From assembly GCA_900313285.1 (NCBI GenBank), contig OMQP01000002.1:11955-43924 (forward strand): a DNA stretch of 31,970 bases. Reading direction: 5' to 3'. This stretch comes from an uncultured Pseudomonadota bacterium (GTDB lineage: Bacteria > Pseudomonadota > Alphaproteobacteria > Rs-D84). Positions within the stretch are counted from its first letter, which is position 1. Every line of letters starts with the position of its first letter. Below the pieces are notes generated by a model. That model was not told the origin of the DNA. It saw only the letters and a program-made list of their open reading frames with translations, and did no database searches. Made by a program: the position numbers and the translations under genes. Shown here piece by piece: positions 23,168 to 31,970 of this stretch.

Positions 23168-23578
23168 TTAATCACTTAATGCCTGGGCAATAAACATACC
23201 GTGGTTATGCATTAAACCAACAACAGCACTGTGATCATCTATTCCAAAATGGAATTTATACCCCTGTTTTTCCAATTCAATAATTGTCGCCAATTTATAT
23301 TCAGCCGTTGTTCCAGGATAATCATGCGATTTACAAAAAACTTTCTTTTTGATATTTGGTAATAAATCATTCAAAAGTTTTTCAACCTTTTCTTGCCCCA
23401 TTGCCCAACGACCAGTAATAAAGACAATTGTAAAATCACGTCCCAAACATTCCAAAACAGGAATCATATCTTCATTTGGCGCACCAAAATGATCATAATT
23501 TGGCACTGCAAACTTATGCGTGACTACACCATCTATATCACAAAAAATTGCAGGTATTTCTTTCATTTCTTTTATCAC
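23168..23578 (-). CDS. Small HAD-superfamily hydrolase
   Basis: 136 aa from GTG 23578, or 132 aa from ATG 23566 (more usual start codon). HAD motif I is FCDIDGVV (nucleophile and acid/base Asp), motif II FITGR (Thr), and motif IV GIDDHSAVV (paired acids). A Lys for motif III may be in KKKVFCKSHD. There is no cap domain, so the protein is one of the small polynucleotide-phosphatase or KdsC-like types acting on accessible phosphates. It follows rpoC after 55 nt that contain a compound hairpin lacking a clear U-run on this strand, so read-through from rpoBC is possible. Substrate unknown. Confidence 0.75.
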   Translation of the reverse strand: MIKEMKEIPAIFCDIDGVVTHKFAVPNYDHFGAPNEDMIPVLECLGRDFTIVFITGRWAMGQEKVEKLLNDLLPNIKKKVFCKSHDYPGTTAEYKLATIIELEKQGYKFHFGIDDHSAVVGLMHNHGMFIAQALSD

Positions 23579-23583
23579 ACTAT

Positions 23584-23619
23584 AAACCCGATGAACCGCA
23601 TATGCGGAACACCGGGTTT
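23584..23619. terminator. Compound hairpin between rpoC and the HAD gene
   Basis: Outer stem AAACCCG / CGGGTTT (23584-23590/23613-23619) encloses a perfect palindrome CCGCATATGCGG (23596-23607). The minus-strand side downstream is TATAG, not a U-run, so it is a weak terminator for rpoBC; the T-run lies on the opposite strand. Confidence 0.5.
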
Positions 23620-23632
23620 ATATATTTTTTTA

Positions 23633-26600
23633 TTATATATCCAACAATTGTTGTTGTTCGCCACCTTCGCGAGCCAATCTTTCGGCTTTTTCTTCTTCTT
23701 TCGCAATTTCACGAACACGACGGACATATGCACCTGTTCCAATTGGTATCAAACGACCAACAATCAAGTTTTCATTCACACCGACCAATTTATCGGTTGA
23801 ACCACTGATTGCTGCATCGACCAATACTTTTGTTGTCTGTTGGAACGACGCATTGGATATAAATGAACGTGAAGTCAATGATGCACGTGTTAAACCAACC
23901 AAAACCTGAGAAGCTTCGGCGATACGGCCACCATCTTTTGCAACACGAGCGTTTTCTTCTTCAAAATCAACACGGTCGATGACCTGTCCAGCCAAGAATG
24001 CTGTGTCACCTGGGTTGCTGATTTCTACACGACGTGTCATTTCACGTATCAAAATTTCAATGTGTTTATCGTTGATGGACACACCCTGCAAGCGGTAAAC
24101 TTGTTGAACTTGTTCCACCATAAATTGTGCCAATGCTTTCTGGCCCAAGATACGCAAAATATCTTGTGGTACAGGATCACCATCAACCAATTTATCAGCT
24201 TTGTGAACTACGTCACCGCTGCGAACTAATAAATTAGTTCCCTTTGGTACAGCATATTCAACAGGTGCAGTACCGTCTGTTGGTTCAATACGAATTATAA
24301 TCTTTGATTTTGCATCTTCTAATTCGATTGTACCATCAATTTCGGCCAACAATGCTGGGTTTGCAGGACGGCGGATTTCCAACAATTCTTCAACACGTGG
24401 TAATCCCCCAGTAATATCGCCTGTCTTTTTGGTTTGTACAGGAATACGCGCCAAAACGTCCCCGGCATGTATCTTATCACCATTAGACACATTCAATGTT
24501 GAATATGTTGGTAATAAATATTCTGCAACTTTTTTACCACCCAAAGAAATAACATTGCCTTTATCATCAACCAATCTGATAGATGGGCTTAATGCTTTCT
24601 TGGTGTTTGTTTTCCAATTGATAACTTTGCGAGAAACAATACCAGTCATAGAATCAACTTCTTCCTGGTAAGATACGTTTTCAATCAAATCATTGAACGA
24701 AACAATACCATCTTTTTCTGCAATAATTGTGTTGGAATATGGATCCCATTCTGCGACTTTCTGGCCTTTTTCAACTTTGTCACCATCGTTTACCAACAAC
24801 ATAGATGCATATGGTAATGCGACAGAGAACATTTCTTTGCCATCTTTGTTAACAACTGCAATTTTACCAGTACGTGACAATACTACAACACGACCTGCAG
24901 AATTTGTAATTGTGTTAACATTATCCAATTTGATTGTACCAGCGACAGGCATTTCAATAAAGTGTGATTCTGAACTACCTTCTGCAATACCACCAATGTG
25001 GAAAGTACGCAATGTTAACTGGGTTCCTGGTTCTCCAATTGATTGACCTGCAATCAAACCTACTGGTTCACCAACGTGTACTAATGCGTTACGCGACAAA
25101 TCCATACCATAACATTTTGCACACAAACCGTCACTTTGACATGTCAAAACGCTGCGAACATCAACACTTGGTAATCCAGATTCGTTGATTTGACGTGCAG
25201 CTGCTTTCGTGATTAAATCACCAGCTTTCACAATGACTTCTTTTGTCAAAGGATGGATAACATCATGTGCAGCAGTACGTCCCAAAACTACATCACCCAG
25301 CGCAACAGTTAATGTTGAACCTTGGTATACAGGTTTTGCAGTAATAAATTCGTGTGTACCGCAATCATGTTCCGTAATAACTGTGTTAATTGCCAAATCA
25401 ACCAAACGACGTGTCAAATAACCAGCAGATGCAGTTTTCAAAGCCGTATCCGACATACCTTTACGTGCCCCGTGGGTTGATGTAAAGTATTCAGACATGG
25501 TTAAACCTTCTTTAAAGTTCGAAATAATAGGAACTTCAATAATAGATCCGTCTGGTTTCTGCATCATACCACGCATACCTGCTAACTGCTGAATCTGACC
25601 TTTGGATCCACGCGCTTTGGATACAGCCATCATGTAAATACTGTTCCAATTATCGCCTTCGGTTTTACCCAAAGCTTCATACGCTTTGTCACCCAATTCG
25701 TCAGTTGTATGTTGCCACAAATCGATCAATTTGTTATGACGTTCACCGCTTGATAACAAACCGTTTTGATATTGTTCTTCGATTTCTGCCGCAGCTTTTT
25801 CAGATTTTGCAATCATAGCTTCTTTTTCAGCAGGAATAACGATATCATCAAAACCAATTGAAATACCACTGCGTACAGCCTGTTCAAAACCGGTATCTTT
25901 CAACGCGTCAGCCAATAAAATCATTGCTTTGTCACCGCAAACTTCATATGTTTTCGCTAACAATTTTTTGATTTCACCTGCTGGGATAACCTTATTCACA
26001 GAATCAAAAGGCATTCCTTCTGGCAACAATTCACCCAAAATCATACGACCTGCAGTTGTTGCATATGTTTTGCCTTTGATACGTGCATAAATTGGTGTAT
26101 GCAATGTAATTGTTTTATTTTCCAATGCCAACTGCACTTCGTCCATACCCGAAAATCTTGGTGATTTCTTTTCATCGTGTTCACCATTCTGTAAAGAGAT
26201 ATAGAACACACCCAATACCATGTCCTGAGTAGGAACAGTCATAGGATCACCATTCGCAGGTGACAATATGTTATTTGTTGATAACATCAATGTACGTGCT
26301 TCAAGCTGAGCTTCCAAAGAAATTGGAACGTGAACAGACATCTGGTCACCGTCAAAGTCAGCATTGAATCCTTTACATACCAATGGGTGCAAACGGATTG
26401 CTTTACCTTCAATCAAAACTGGTTCAAACGCAATCAATGACAATCTGTGCAAAGATGGAGCACGATTCAACAATACAGGATGTTGGTAAATAACTTTTTC
26501 CAAAATTTCCCATACGATATCTTCACCGTTTTCAACCATTTTACGTGCTGTCTTTAATGTATTAGCATAATCACCAGCCAACAATTTTGCATAAACAAAT

Positions 26601-27739
26601 GGTTTAAATAATTCCAAAGCCATTGTTTTTGGCAAACCAACCTGGTGCATACGTAACGTTGGTCCAGGTGTAATAACACTACGTCCAGAATAATCTACAC
26701 GTTTACCCAACATGTTCATACGGAAACGACCAGATTTACCACGCAATGAATCAGATAATGATTTCAATGGACGGCGGTTTTGTGAAACCATTGGACGAGC
26801 TTTGTGACCATTATCAAACAATGAATCAACAGCTTCCTGTAACATACGTTTTTCGTTACGTACGATGATTTCAGGCGCATGCATTTCCATAAATCTTTTC
26901 AAACGATTGTTACGAATAATTACACGACGATACAAATCATTCAAATCAGAAGATGCGACGTGACCAGCATCCAAATTTACCAATGGACGCATATCTGGTG
27001 GAATCACAGGAATGATGTCTGGTAACATCCATTGTGGTTCTGTTTTAGAATCCAAAAATGATTCAACCAATTTTAATTGTTTAATTATAGATTTACGTTT
27101 TGCTTCTGATTTTGTTTCTGCCAATTCAGCACGCAAACGTGTTCTTTCATCGCCCATATCCAAATTAGCGATTATTGAACGGATACCTTCTGCACCGATA
27201 CCAACATGGAAAGAATCTTCACCAAATTCTTCAATAGCAGCCTGGTATTCATCTTCGCTGATAACATCATATTGTTTCAAACTGGTTAAACCTGGTTCTG
27301 TAACGATATACGCATCATAAGAAATAACTTGTTCCAATTTCTTTTGTGGTAAATTGTTCAAAAGTGTAGCAATTTTACCTTCGCGTAAAAACCATGTGTG
27401 TGCAACAGGAATCGCCAATTTAATGTGCCCCATACGTTCACGACGTACAGCAGACGAACCGACTTCCACACCACAACGTTCACAAACAACACCGCGGAAT
27501 TTGATACGTTTATATTTTCCGCATGCGCATTCATAATCTTTTACAGGTCCGAAAATTTGTTGACAGAACAAACCTTCTGCTTCTGGTTTCAAGGAATGAT
27601 AGTTGATTGTTTCTGGTTTTTTCACTTCACCATGCGACCAAGACAGAATTTCTTCTGGGGACGCAATAGAAATACGCAGAGCATCAAATTGTTCCTTGGT
27701 TTCTATTTGTCCAAATATCTTTTGCAACATATTTGTCAT
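23633..27739 (-). CDS. rpoC: RNA polymerase subunit beta'
   Basis: 1368 aa, full length. The N-terminal zinc ribbon has C71, C73, C86 and C89. The catalytic NADFDGDQM (residues 459-467) holds the three Asp that bind the active-site Mg. The second zinc site is CQSDGLCAKC (about 866-875) with the distant HDCGTHEF Cys. Bridge-helix and trigger-loop region: KARGSKGQIQQLAGMRG, FTSTHGARKGMSDTALKTASAGYLTRRLVDL. It forms RNA polymerase with RpoB and two RpoA. AAAGGAGC precedes the ATG. The gene is separated from rpoB by 78 nt containing a GC-rich hairpin. No split or fusion with rpoB. Confidence 0.98.
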   Translation of the reverse strand: MTNMLQKIFGQIETKEQFDALRISIASPEEILSWSHGEVKKPETINYHSLKPEAEGLFCQQIFGPVKDYECACGKYKRIKFRGVVCERCGVEVGSSAVRRERMGHIKLAIPVAHTWFLREGKIATLLNNLPQKKLEQVISYDAYIVTEPGLTSLKQYDVISEDEYQAAIEEFGEDSFHVGIGAEGIRSIIANLDMGDERTRLRAELAETKSEAKRKSIIKQLKLVESFLDSKTEPQWMLPDIIPVIPPDMRPLVNLDAGHVASSDLNDLYRRVIIRNNRLKRFMEMHAPEIIVRNEKRMLQEAVDSLFDNGHKARPMVSQNRRPLKSLSDSLRGKSGRFRMNMLGKRVDYSGRSVITPGPTLRMHQVGLPKTMALELFKPFVYAKLLAGDYANTLKTARKMVENGEDIVWEILEKVIYQHPVLLNRAPSLHRLSLIAFEPVLIEGKAIRLHPLVCKGFNADFDGDQMSVHVPISLEAQLEARTLMLSTNNILSPANGDPMTVPTQDMVLGVFYISLQNGEHDEKKSPRFSGMDEVQLALENKTITLHTPIYARIKGKTYATTAGRMILGELLPEGMPFDSVNKVIPAGEIKKLLAKTYEVCGDKAMILLADALKDTGFEQAVRSGISIGFDDIVIPAEKEAMIAKSEKAAAEIEEQYQNGLLSSGERHNKLIDLWQHTTDELGDKAYEALGKTEGDNWNSIYMMAVSKARGSKGQIQQLAGMRGMMQKPDGSIIEVPIISNFKEGLTMSEYFTSTHGARKGMSDTALKTASAGYLTRRLVDLAINTVITEHDCGTHEFITAKPVYQGSTLTVALGDVVLGRTAAHDVIHPLTKEVIVKAGDLITKAAARQINESGLPSVDVRSVLTCQSDGLCAKCYGMDLSRNALVHVGEPVGLIAGQSIGEPGTQLTLRTFHIGGIAEGSSESHFIEMPVAGTIKLDNVNTITNSAGRVVVLSRTGKIAVVNKDGKEMFSVALPYASMLLVNDGDKVEKGQKVAEWDPYSNTIIAEKDGIVSFNDLIENVSYQEEVDSMTGIVSRKVINWKTNTKKALSPSIRLVDDKGNVISLGGKKVAEYLLPTYSTLNVSNGDKIHAGDVLARIPVQTKKTGDITGGLPRVEELLEIRRPANPALLAEIDGTIELEDAKSKIIIRIEPTDGTAPVEYAVPKGTNLLVRSGDVVHKADKLVDGDPVPQDILRILGQKALAQFMVEQVQQVYRLQGVSINDKHIEILIREMTRRVEISNPGDTAFLAGQVIDRVDFEEENARVAKDGGRIAEASQVLVGLTRASLTSRSFISNASFQQTTKVLVDAAISGSTDKLVGVNENLIVGRLIPIGTGAYVRRVREIAKEEEKAERLAREGGEQQQLLDI

Positions 27740-27775
27740 GTGTTTTTGCTCCTTTTACGTCACTAAAAGTGCCTT

Positions 27776-27818
27776 GTGGCCGGCGGACGATTTTACAATC
27801 GCCCGGTGGCCCGGCCAC
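27776..27818 (-). other. GC-rich compound hairpin in the rpoB-rpoC spacer
   Basis: Outer stem GTGGCCGG / CCGGCCAC (27776-27783/27811-27818) and inner stem of 8 pairs (GGACGATT with AATCGCCC, one G-T) around a 4-nt loop. It starts at the last base of the rpoB stop codon. It has no U-run on the minus strand, so it is not a classical terminator. Its base composition is far above the surrounding DNA. Confidence 0.7.
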
Positions 27819-30800
27819 TAATCAATTTTCTTTGGGTTTAATGCTAAACCTAACCCGCGCAATTCACGCACCAAAACATTGAACGCTTCTGGGGTTCCTG
27901 TTTGGATGTCGTTGTTTCCAGAAATAATTGCTTCATACATTTTATTTCTGCCAACTATATCGTCAGATTTAACAGTTAACATTTCGCGCAACAAGTGTGC
28001 TGCACCGTGTGCTTCCAATGCCCAAACTTCCATTTCTCCAAGTCTCTGACCACCCATGTGTGCCTTTCCAGACAAAGGTTGTTGTGTGACCAAAGAATAA
28101 TTACCGGTTGAACGTGCGTGAATCTTTTCATCAACCAAGTGATGCAATTTCATCATGTACATTACACCAACAGTAACTGGACGGGCAAATTTTTCACCTG
28201 TGACACCATCGTACAATGTGAATTGACCAGATTCTGGTAATTTAGCCAATTTTAACATTGCTTTGATTTCTTCAGGTGTTGCACCATCAAATGTAGGCGT
28301 CGCCATTGGAACACCATTACGTAATAACGCCGCTTCTGCACGAACGTCTGTATCCGTCATTTTTTCCAATTTTTCAGCAACACTCTTGCCATAGATTTTA
28401 CCCATTATGCTGCGCAAATCATCTGTAACTGCACGTTTTTGTTTTACTTCGTCCAGAACTTCACCGATTTGTTTACCTAATGCTCTTGCAGCCATACCAA
28501 GGTGTGTTTCAAATATCTGACCGATATTCATACGGCTTGGCACACCAAGTGGATTCAATACGATATCAACAGGTGTTCCGTCTTCCATGTGTGGCATGTC
28601 TTCGATAGGAACAACGCGTGAAACGATACCTTTGTTTCCATGACGTCCAGCCATTTTATCACCTGGCTGTAATTTCATTTTGTGTGCGATATAAACTTTG
28701 ACTTCTTTCAAAACACCTGCGCCCAATGTTGTGCTTTCTGTCGCCTTTGCGATTTCAGCATCTGCACGTTCATTCAAATCTTTCAATTTCAAAACGTGTT
28801 GTTCGCGCAATTCGTCAATTTTTGCCTGGATTTCTTTATTGGATACAACCAATTTTTTCATATCAGAAGATCTGATACCTTCAAAAACTTCAGCTGTCAA
28901 TTTTTTACCAATAAATGGTTTCAAACTACCTGTTCCAGCAGAAATTGTTGCATTTTCAGCCAATTGGAACACCTGATCGGCAAAACCGTTTTCAACAATT
29001 GTCGTTTCTTCATCACGTTGTTTGTTGATTGTTTCGATTTTTTGCAATTCAATCATTTGTGTTCTGTCGTCTTTCTTAACACCATGTCTTGTCAAAACAT
29101 TAACACCGATAACTGTTCCTTCTTCATTTGGTCCAACTTTCAATGAAGTATCTTTTACATTCAAAGCTTTTTCACCAAAGATGTTACGTAACAGTGCTTC
29201 TTCTGGTGTTAATAATGTTTCAGATTTTGGTGAAACACGACCAACCAAAATATCGCCTTGTTTTACACGGGCACCAACATAGATAATACCAGATTCATCC
29301 AAATTTTTCAGTGCTTCTTCACCGACATTTGGAATATCTCTTGTAAAGCTTTCTGGTCCCAATTGTGTATCACGTAATTTGATTTCTTTTTCTACAATCT
29401 TAATAGATGTATAAACGTCATCACGAGAGATACGTTCAGATATCACGATAGCGTCTTCATAGTTATAACCACGCCATGGCACGAACGCAACCAATACATT
29501 GCGACCCAATGCCAATTCACCGTAATTCATAGAAGAACCATCAGCAATAATATCACCTGCAGAAATTCTGTCACCAACATGAACCAAAGGTTTTTGATGA
29601 ACCAATGTTTCACCATTTGAACGTTGGAATTTTTCAAGGTTATAAATATCTACCCCCGTCACAACATTACGAGAATTCATACATTTTACAACGATACGAT
29701 TTGCATCAACAGATTCAACAACACCACTGTGTTTTGCAACTTTACCAGTGCGAGAATCACGTGCAACTTCGCGTTCAATACCTGTTCCAACAAGTGGTGC
29801 TTCCACACGCATCAAAGGAACACCCTGACGTTGCATGTTTGAACCCATCAAAGCACGGTTCGCGTCGTCATTAGCAACGAAAGGTATCAACCCTGTTGCA
29901 ATAGACACAACCTGACGTGGTGCAACGTCGATTAAATCGATTTCGGCCTTTGGTACCATTGTAAATTCACCATCAACACGTGCGGTAACCAAATCTTCTG
30001 CCAAAGCACCTGTTGATGTTGTAGGTGTGTTTCCTTGGGCGATTTTATGTCCCAATTCTTCATCAGCAGTCAAATATACCATTTCATCGGTAATTTTGCT
30101 GTTTTTAACAACATAATAAGGTGTTTCAATAAATCCATATGGATTAACACGTGCATATGAAGCCAAGTGTGAAATCAACCCAATGTTCGCACCTTCTGGG
30201 GTGTGAATTGGACATAATCTTCCATAGTGTGTTGGATGCACGTCACGGACGTCAATACCAGCACGTTCACGATTCAATCCACCAGGGCCCAAAGCAGAAA
30301 TAAGACGTTTGTGTTCAACTTCAGCCAATGGGTTATAAGAATCCATAAATTGGGACAACTGAGATGTTCCCAAGAATTCAGCAACCAATGACATCAAAGG
30401 TTTTGCATTTATAACATCTTGAGGTTGCATTGTTGCAATATTTGGAGATGTTAAACTTTCACGAACCAATCTTTCAATACGCAACATACCATTGCGGAAA
30501 GTTTGTTCAAACAATTCACCAACTGCACGAACACGACGGTTAGACAAATTATCAATATCATCGATGACATCTTTGTGATCGATAATATTTGTTAATGTTT
30601 TCAATACAGCCAAGAAATCAGCTTTGGTCAATGTACGTTCATCTTCTGGTCTTTTTCCAGAATCGATTTTCAAACGTTTGTTCATTTTGAAACGACCAAC
30701 CGCAGACAAATCATAATACGCAGGATCGAAACCTTGGCGCAAGAACAAATTGATTGCTGCTTCTAATGTTGGACGTTCACCTGGACGTACCAAATCATAG

Positions 30801-31954
30801 ATAGCAATCAAAGCTTCTTCACGACTTGATGTTTTATCTGCAACCAATGTATTACGCATATGTGCTGTCACAGTTGTATTATCAATCGCAATCAAAGAAA
30901 TATTTTTTACGCCTAATTTTTCTAATTCGTTCAATACTTCTTCTGTGATTTCTGTGCCTTCAGCGAATAATACTTCGTCGCCGTTTTTAACAGCGCTGAA
31001 TAAATATTCACCAATCAAAGCATCACGTGTGATTCCAAATTTTTTGGATACAGCAGAAATTTTAGATAAACGTTTAGCATTTAAACGGTCACCTTTTACT
31101 GCCATTTCTTTTTTGTCTTTAGGATTTATTAAATCGTAATTCAAACGATATTTATCCAAACCTTCGAAACTTGCAACATCACCAACCCACAATTTACCGT
31201 CAAAAGATAAATTAATTTGTTTATAGAATGTACCCAAGATTTCTTCTGGGCTCATACCAGCAATTGTTGGTTTACGTGGATCAGCAGCAAATTTCTTTTC
31301 GTCAGATGCAGCAGGCAAACAACGCAACAATACTGTTGCAGGTATTTTACGTCTGCGATCTATACGAACATAAATGATACCTTTGGATTCTTCAAAATCA
31401 ATCCATGAACCATGTTCAGGAATTATACGGCCAGTATATGTTTCTGGATTTCCAGCAACTTTTGCTTCTTTTGTTGTTCCAAATACGACACCTTGGGCAC
31501 GGTGCATTTGAGATACCACAACACGTTCAACACCAGCTGCAATAAAGCTGCCGCGTTCTGTCATAAGTGGTACATCGCCCATAAATATTTCTTGTTCTTT
31601 GATATCACGCAAAGATTTTTTACCATCTTCCGCAATATCCCATAAAATCAATCTCAGCTTCAATTTCAGTTTGCTGGAATATGTCATATTACGCAGCATA
31701 CATTCTTGAACATTATATACAGGTTTATCCAATGTATATTCAATGAATTCCAAATCAGCAATTCCCGCATAATCTTTAATTGGGAACATAGATTTGAAAA
31801 CATTTTGCAGCCCGATATTTTTTCTGTTTTCTGGGGCTACATCTGCCTGTAAGAAATCTCTGTAAGAATTGTACTGAATTTCAACCAAATCAGGAAGCGG
31901 AGTTTGCAAAAAACTTTTACCAAAAGATTTTCTAAGTTTCTGGATAACTGCCAT
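27818..31954 (-). CDS. rpoB: RNA polymerase subunit beta
   Basis: 1378 aa, full length. Landmarks include the rifampicin region GTSQLSQFMDSYNPL...HKRLISALGPGGL (about 530-555), VRDVHPTHYGRLCPIHTPEGANIGLI, NVLVAFVPWRGYNYEDAIVIS, KMAGRHGNKGIVS and the C-terminal MEVWALEAHGAAHLLREMLTVKSDD. It builds one half of the polymerase catalytic cleft. In the rifampicin region the Arg equivalent to E. coli R529 is Leu (residue 551, codon CTT at 30304-30302), and E. coli Q517 and N518 are Ser and Tyr. AAAGGATT lies about 7 nt before the ATG. The upstream rplJ/rplL genes would be outside the window. Confidence 0.98.
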   Translation of the reverse strand: MAVIQKLRKSFGKSFLQTPLPDLVEIQYNSYRDFLQADVAPENRKNIGLQNVFKSMFPIKDYAGIADLEFIEYTLDKPVYNVQECMLRNMTYSSKLKLKLRLILWDIAEDGKKSLRDIKEQEIFMGDVPLMTERGSFIAAGVERVVVSQMHRAQGVVFGTTKEAKVAGNPETYTGRIIPEHGSWIDFEESKGIIYVRIDRRRKIPATVLLRCLPAASDEKKFAADPRKPTIAGMSPEEILGTFYKQINLSFDGKLWVGDVASFEGLDKYRLNYDLINPKDKKEMAVKGDRLNAKRLSKISAVSKKFGITRDALIGEYLFSAVKNGDEVLFAEGTEITEEVLNELEKLGVKNISLIAIDNTTVTAHMRNTLVADKTSSREEALIAIYDLVRPGERPTLEAAINLFLRQGFDPAYYDLSAVGRFKMNKRLKIDSGKRPEDERTLTKADFLAVLKTLTNIIDHKDVIDDIDNLSNRRVRAVGELFEQTFRNGMLRIERLVRESLTSPNIATMQPQDVINAKPLMSLVAEFLGTSQLSQFMDSYNPLAEVEHKRLISALGPGGLNRERAGIDVRDVHPTHYGRLCPIHTPEGANIGLISHLASYARVNPYGFIETPYYVVKNSKITDEMVYLTADEELGHKIAQGNTPTTSTGALAEDLVTARVDGEFTMVPKAEIDLIDVAPRQVVSIATGLIPFVANDDANRALMGSNMQRQGVPLMRVEAPLVGTGIEREVARDSRTGKVAKHSGVVESVDANRIVVKCMNSRNVVTGVDIYNLEKFQRSNGETLVHQKPLVHVGDRISAGDIIADGSSMNYGELALGRNVLVAFVPWRGYNYEDAIVISERISRDDVYTSIKIVEKEIKLRDTQLGPESFTRDIPNVGEEALKNLDESGIIYVGARVKQGDILVGRVSPKSETLLTPEEALLRNIFGEKALNVKDTSLKVGPNEEGTVIGVNVLTRHGVKKDDRTQMIELQKIETINKQRDEETTIVENGFADQVFQLAENATISAGTGSLKPFIGKKLTAEVFEGIRSSDMKKLVVSNKEIQAKIDELREQHVLKLKDLNERADAEIAKATESTTLGAGVLKEVKVYIAHKMKLQPGDKMAGRHGNKGIVSRVVPIEDMPHMEDGTPVDIVLNPLGVPSRMNIGQIFETHLGMAARALGKQIGEVLDEVKQKRAVTDDLRSIMGKIYGKSVAEKLEKMTDTDVRAEAALLRNGVPMATPTFDGATPEEIKAMLKLAKLPESGQFTLYDGVTGEKFARPVTVGVMYMMKLHHLVDEKIHARSTGNYSLVTQQPLSGKAHMGGQRLGEMEVWALEAHGAAHLLREMLTVKSDDIVGRNKMYEAIISGNNDIQTGTPEAFNVLVRELRGLGLALNPKKID

Positions 31955-31970
31955 TTTCTGAATCCTTTTA

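Noticed and set aside
27776..27818. rpoB-rpoC hairpin as a tRNA or terminator
   Set aside because: Only two nested stems, no cloverleaf and no U-run.
28682..29146. 154-aa plus-strand frame opposite rpoB, rich in Cys and Phe
   Set aside because: Antisense shadow of a highly conserved gene; the Cys/Phe bias comes from reverse reading of Lys/Thr/Glu codons.
1..31970. CRISPR array, insertion sequence or prophage
   Set aside because: No regularly spaced repeats, transposase, integrase or phage structural genes were found.

Overview
The window is AT-rich chromosomal DNA packed with housekeeping genes. It reads as a Gram-negative bacterium: it has an outer-membrane beta-barrel protein ending in Phe, a periplasmic-type lytic transglycosylase, several Sec signal peptides, an OlsB/OlsA-like ornithine-lipid gene pair and an IHF-type DNA-bending protein. 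The combination of low GC, a lactate dehydrogenase, a divergent phosphotransacylase-like gene, cysteine-rich eukaryote-like exported proteins and an archaeal/eukaryal-type prolyl-tRNA synthetase would fit an uncultured, host-associated (gut-type) alphaproteobacterium. That placement is inference; no marker phylogeny was possible.

Layout. 1-6.1 kb is the most accessory-looking part. It holds tRNA-Thr(TGT); a stand-alone HNH protein; a small membrane protein; a minus-strand operon of an exported thioredoxin-like protein plus CvpA; then, read from a divergent promoter, a three-gene plus-strand unit (Cys-rich exported protein, GT2-like glycosyltransferase, GSx10DxD nucleotidyltransferase); a small Cys-rich membrane protein; and tRNA-Arg(CCT). 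6.2-12.6 kb holds ihfA plus a coiled-coil partner, the hemW-M13 peptidase operon (minus), and an OMP-mltB pair (plus). 12.6-18.0 kb holds olsB-olsA-like acyltransferases followed closely by proS, a PTA/PTB-like gene (minus), L-lactate dehydrogenase and a minimal GNAT. 18.0-21.8 kb holds an unknown 112-aa gene with a long leader, divergent from an orphan mraZ, then an 812-aa Cys-rich exported protein. 21.8-31.95 kb is a minus-strand core block: rpoB, rpoC, a small HAD phosphatase, rpmF (too short for simple ORF scans) and plsX.

Several hairpin terminators lie between convergent genes and appear to serve both strands. The most interesting points are: a thioredoxin-like gene split from a membrane-anchor tail by an A10 homopolymer; a promoter of orphan mraZ carrying phased repeats, one inside the -35/-10 spacer; the 812-aa protein with repeated C-x6/7-C motifs; an M13 peptidase with a lipoprotein-like start and a strong internal ribosome-binding site just after the lipobox; a GC-rich compound hairpin between rpoB and rpoC; and an Arg-to-Leu change in the rifampicin-binding region of RpoB. 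No CRISPR array, insertion sequence, integrase or rRNA gene was seen.
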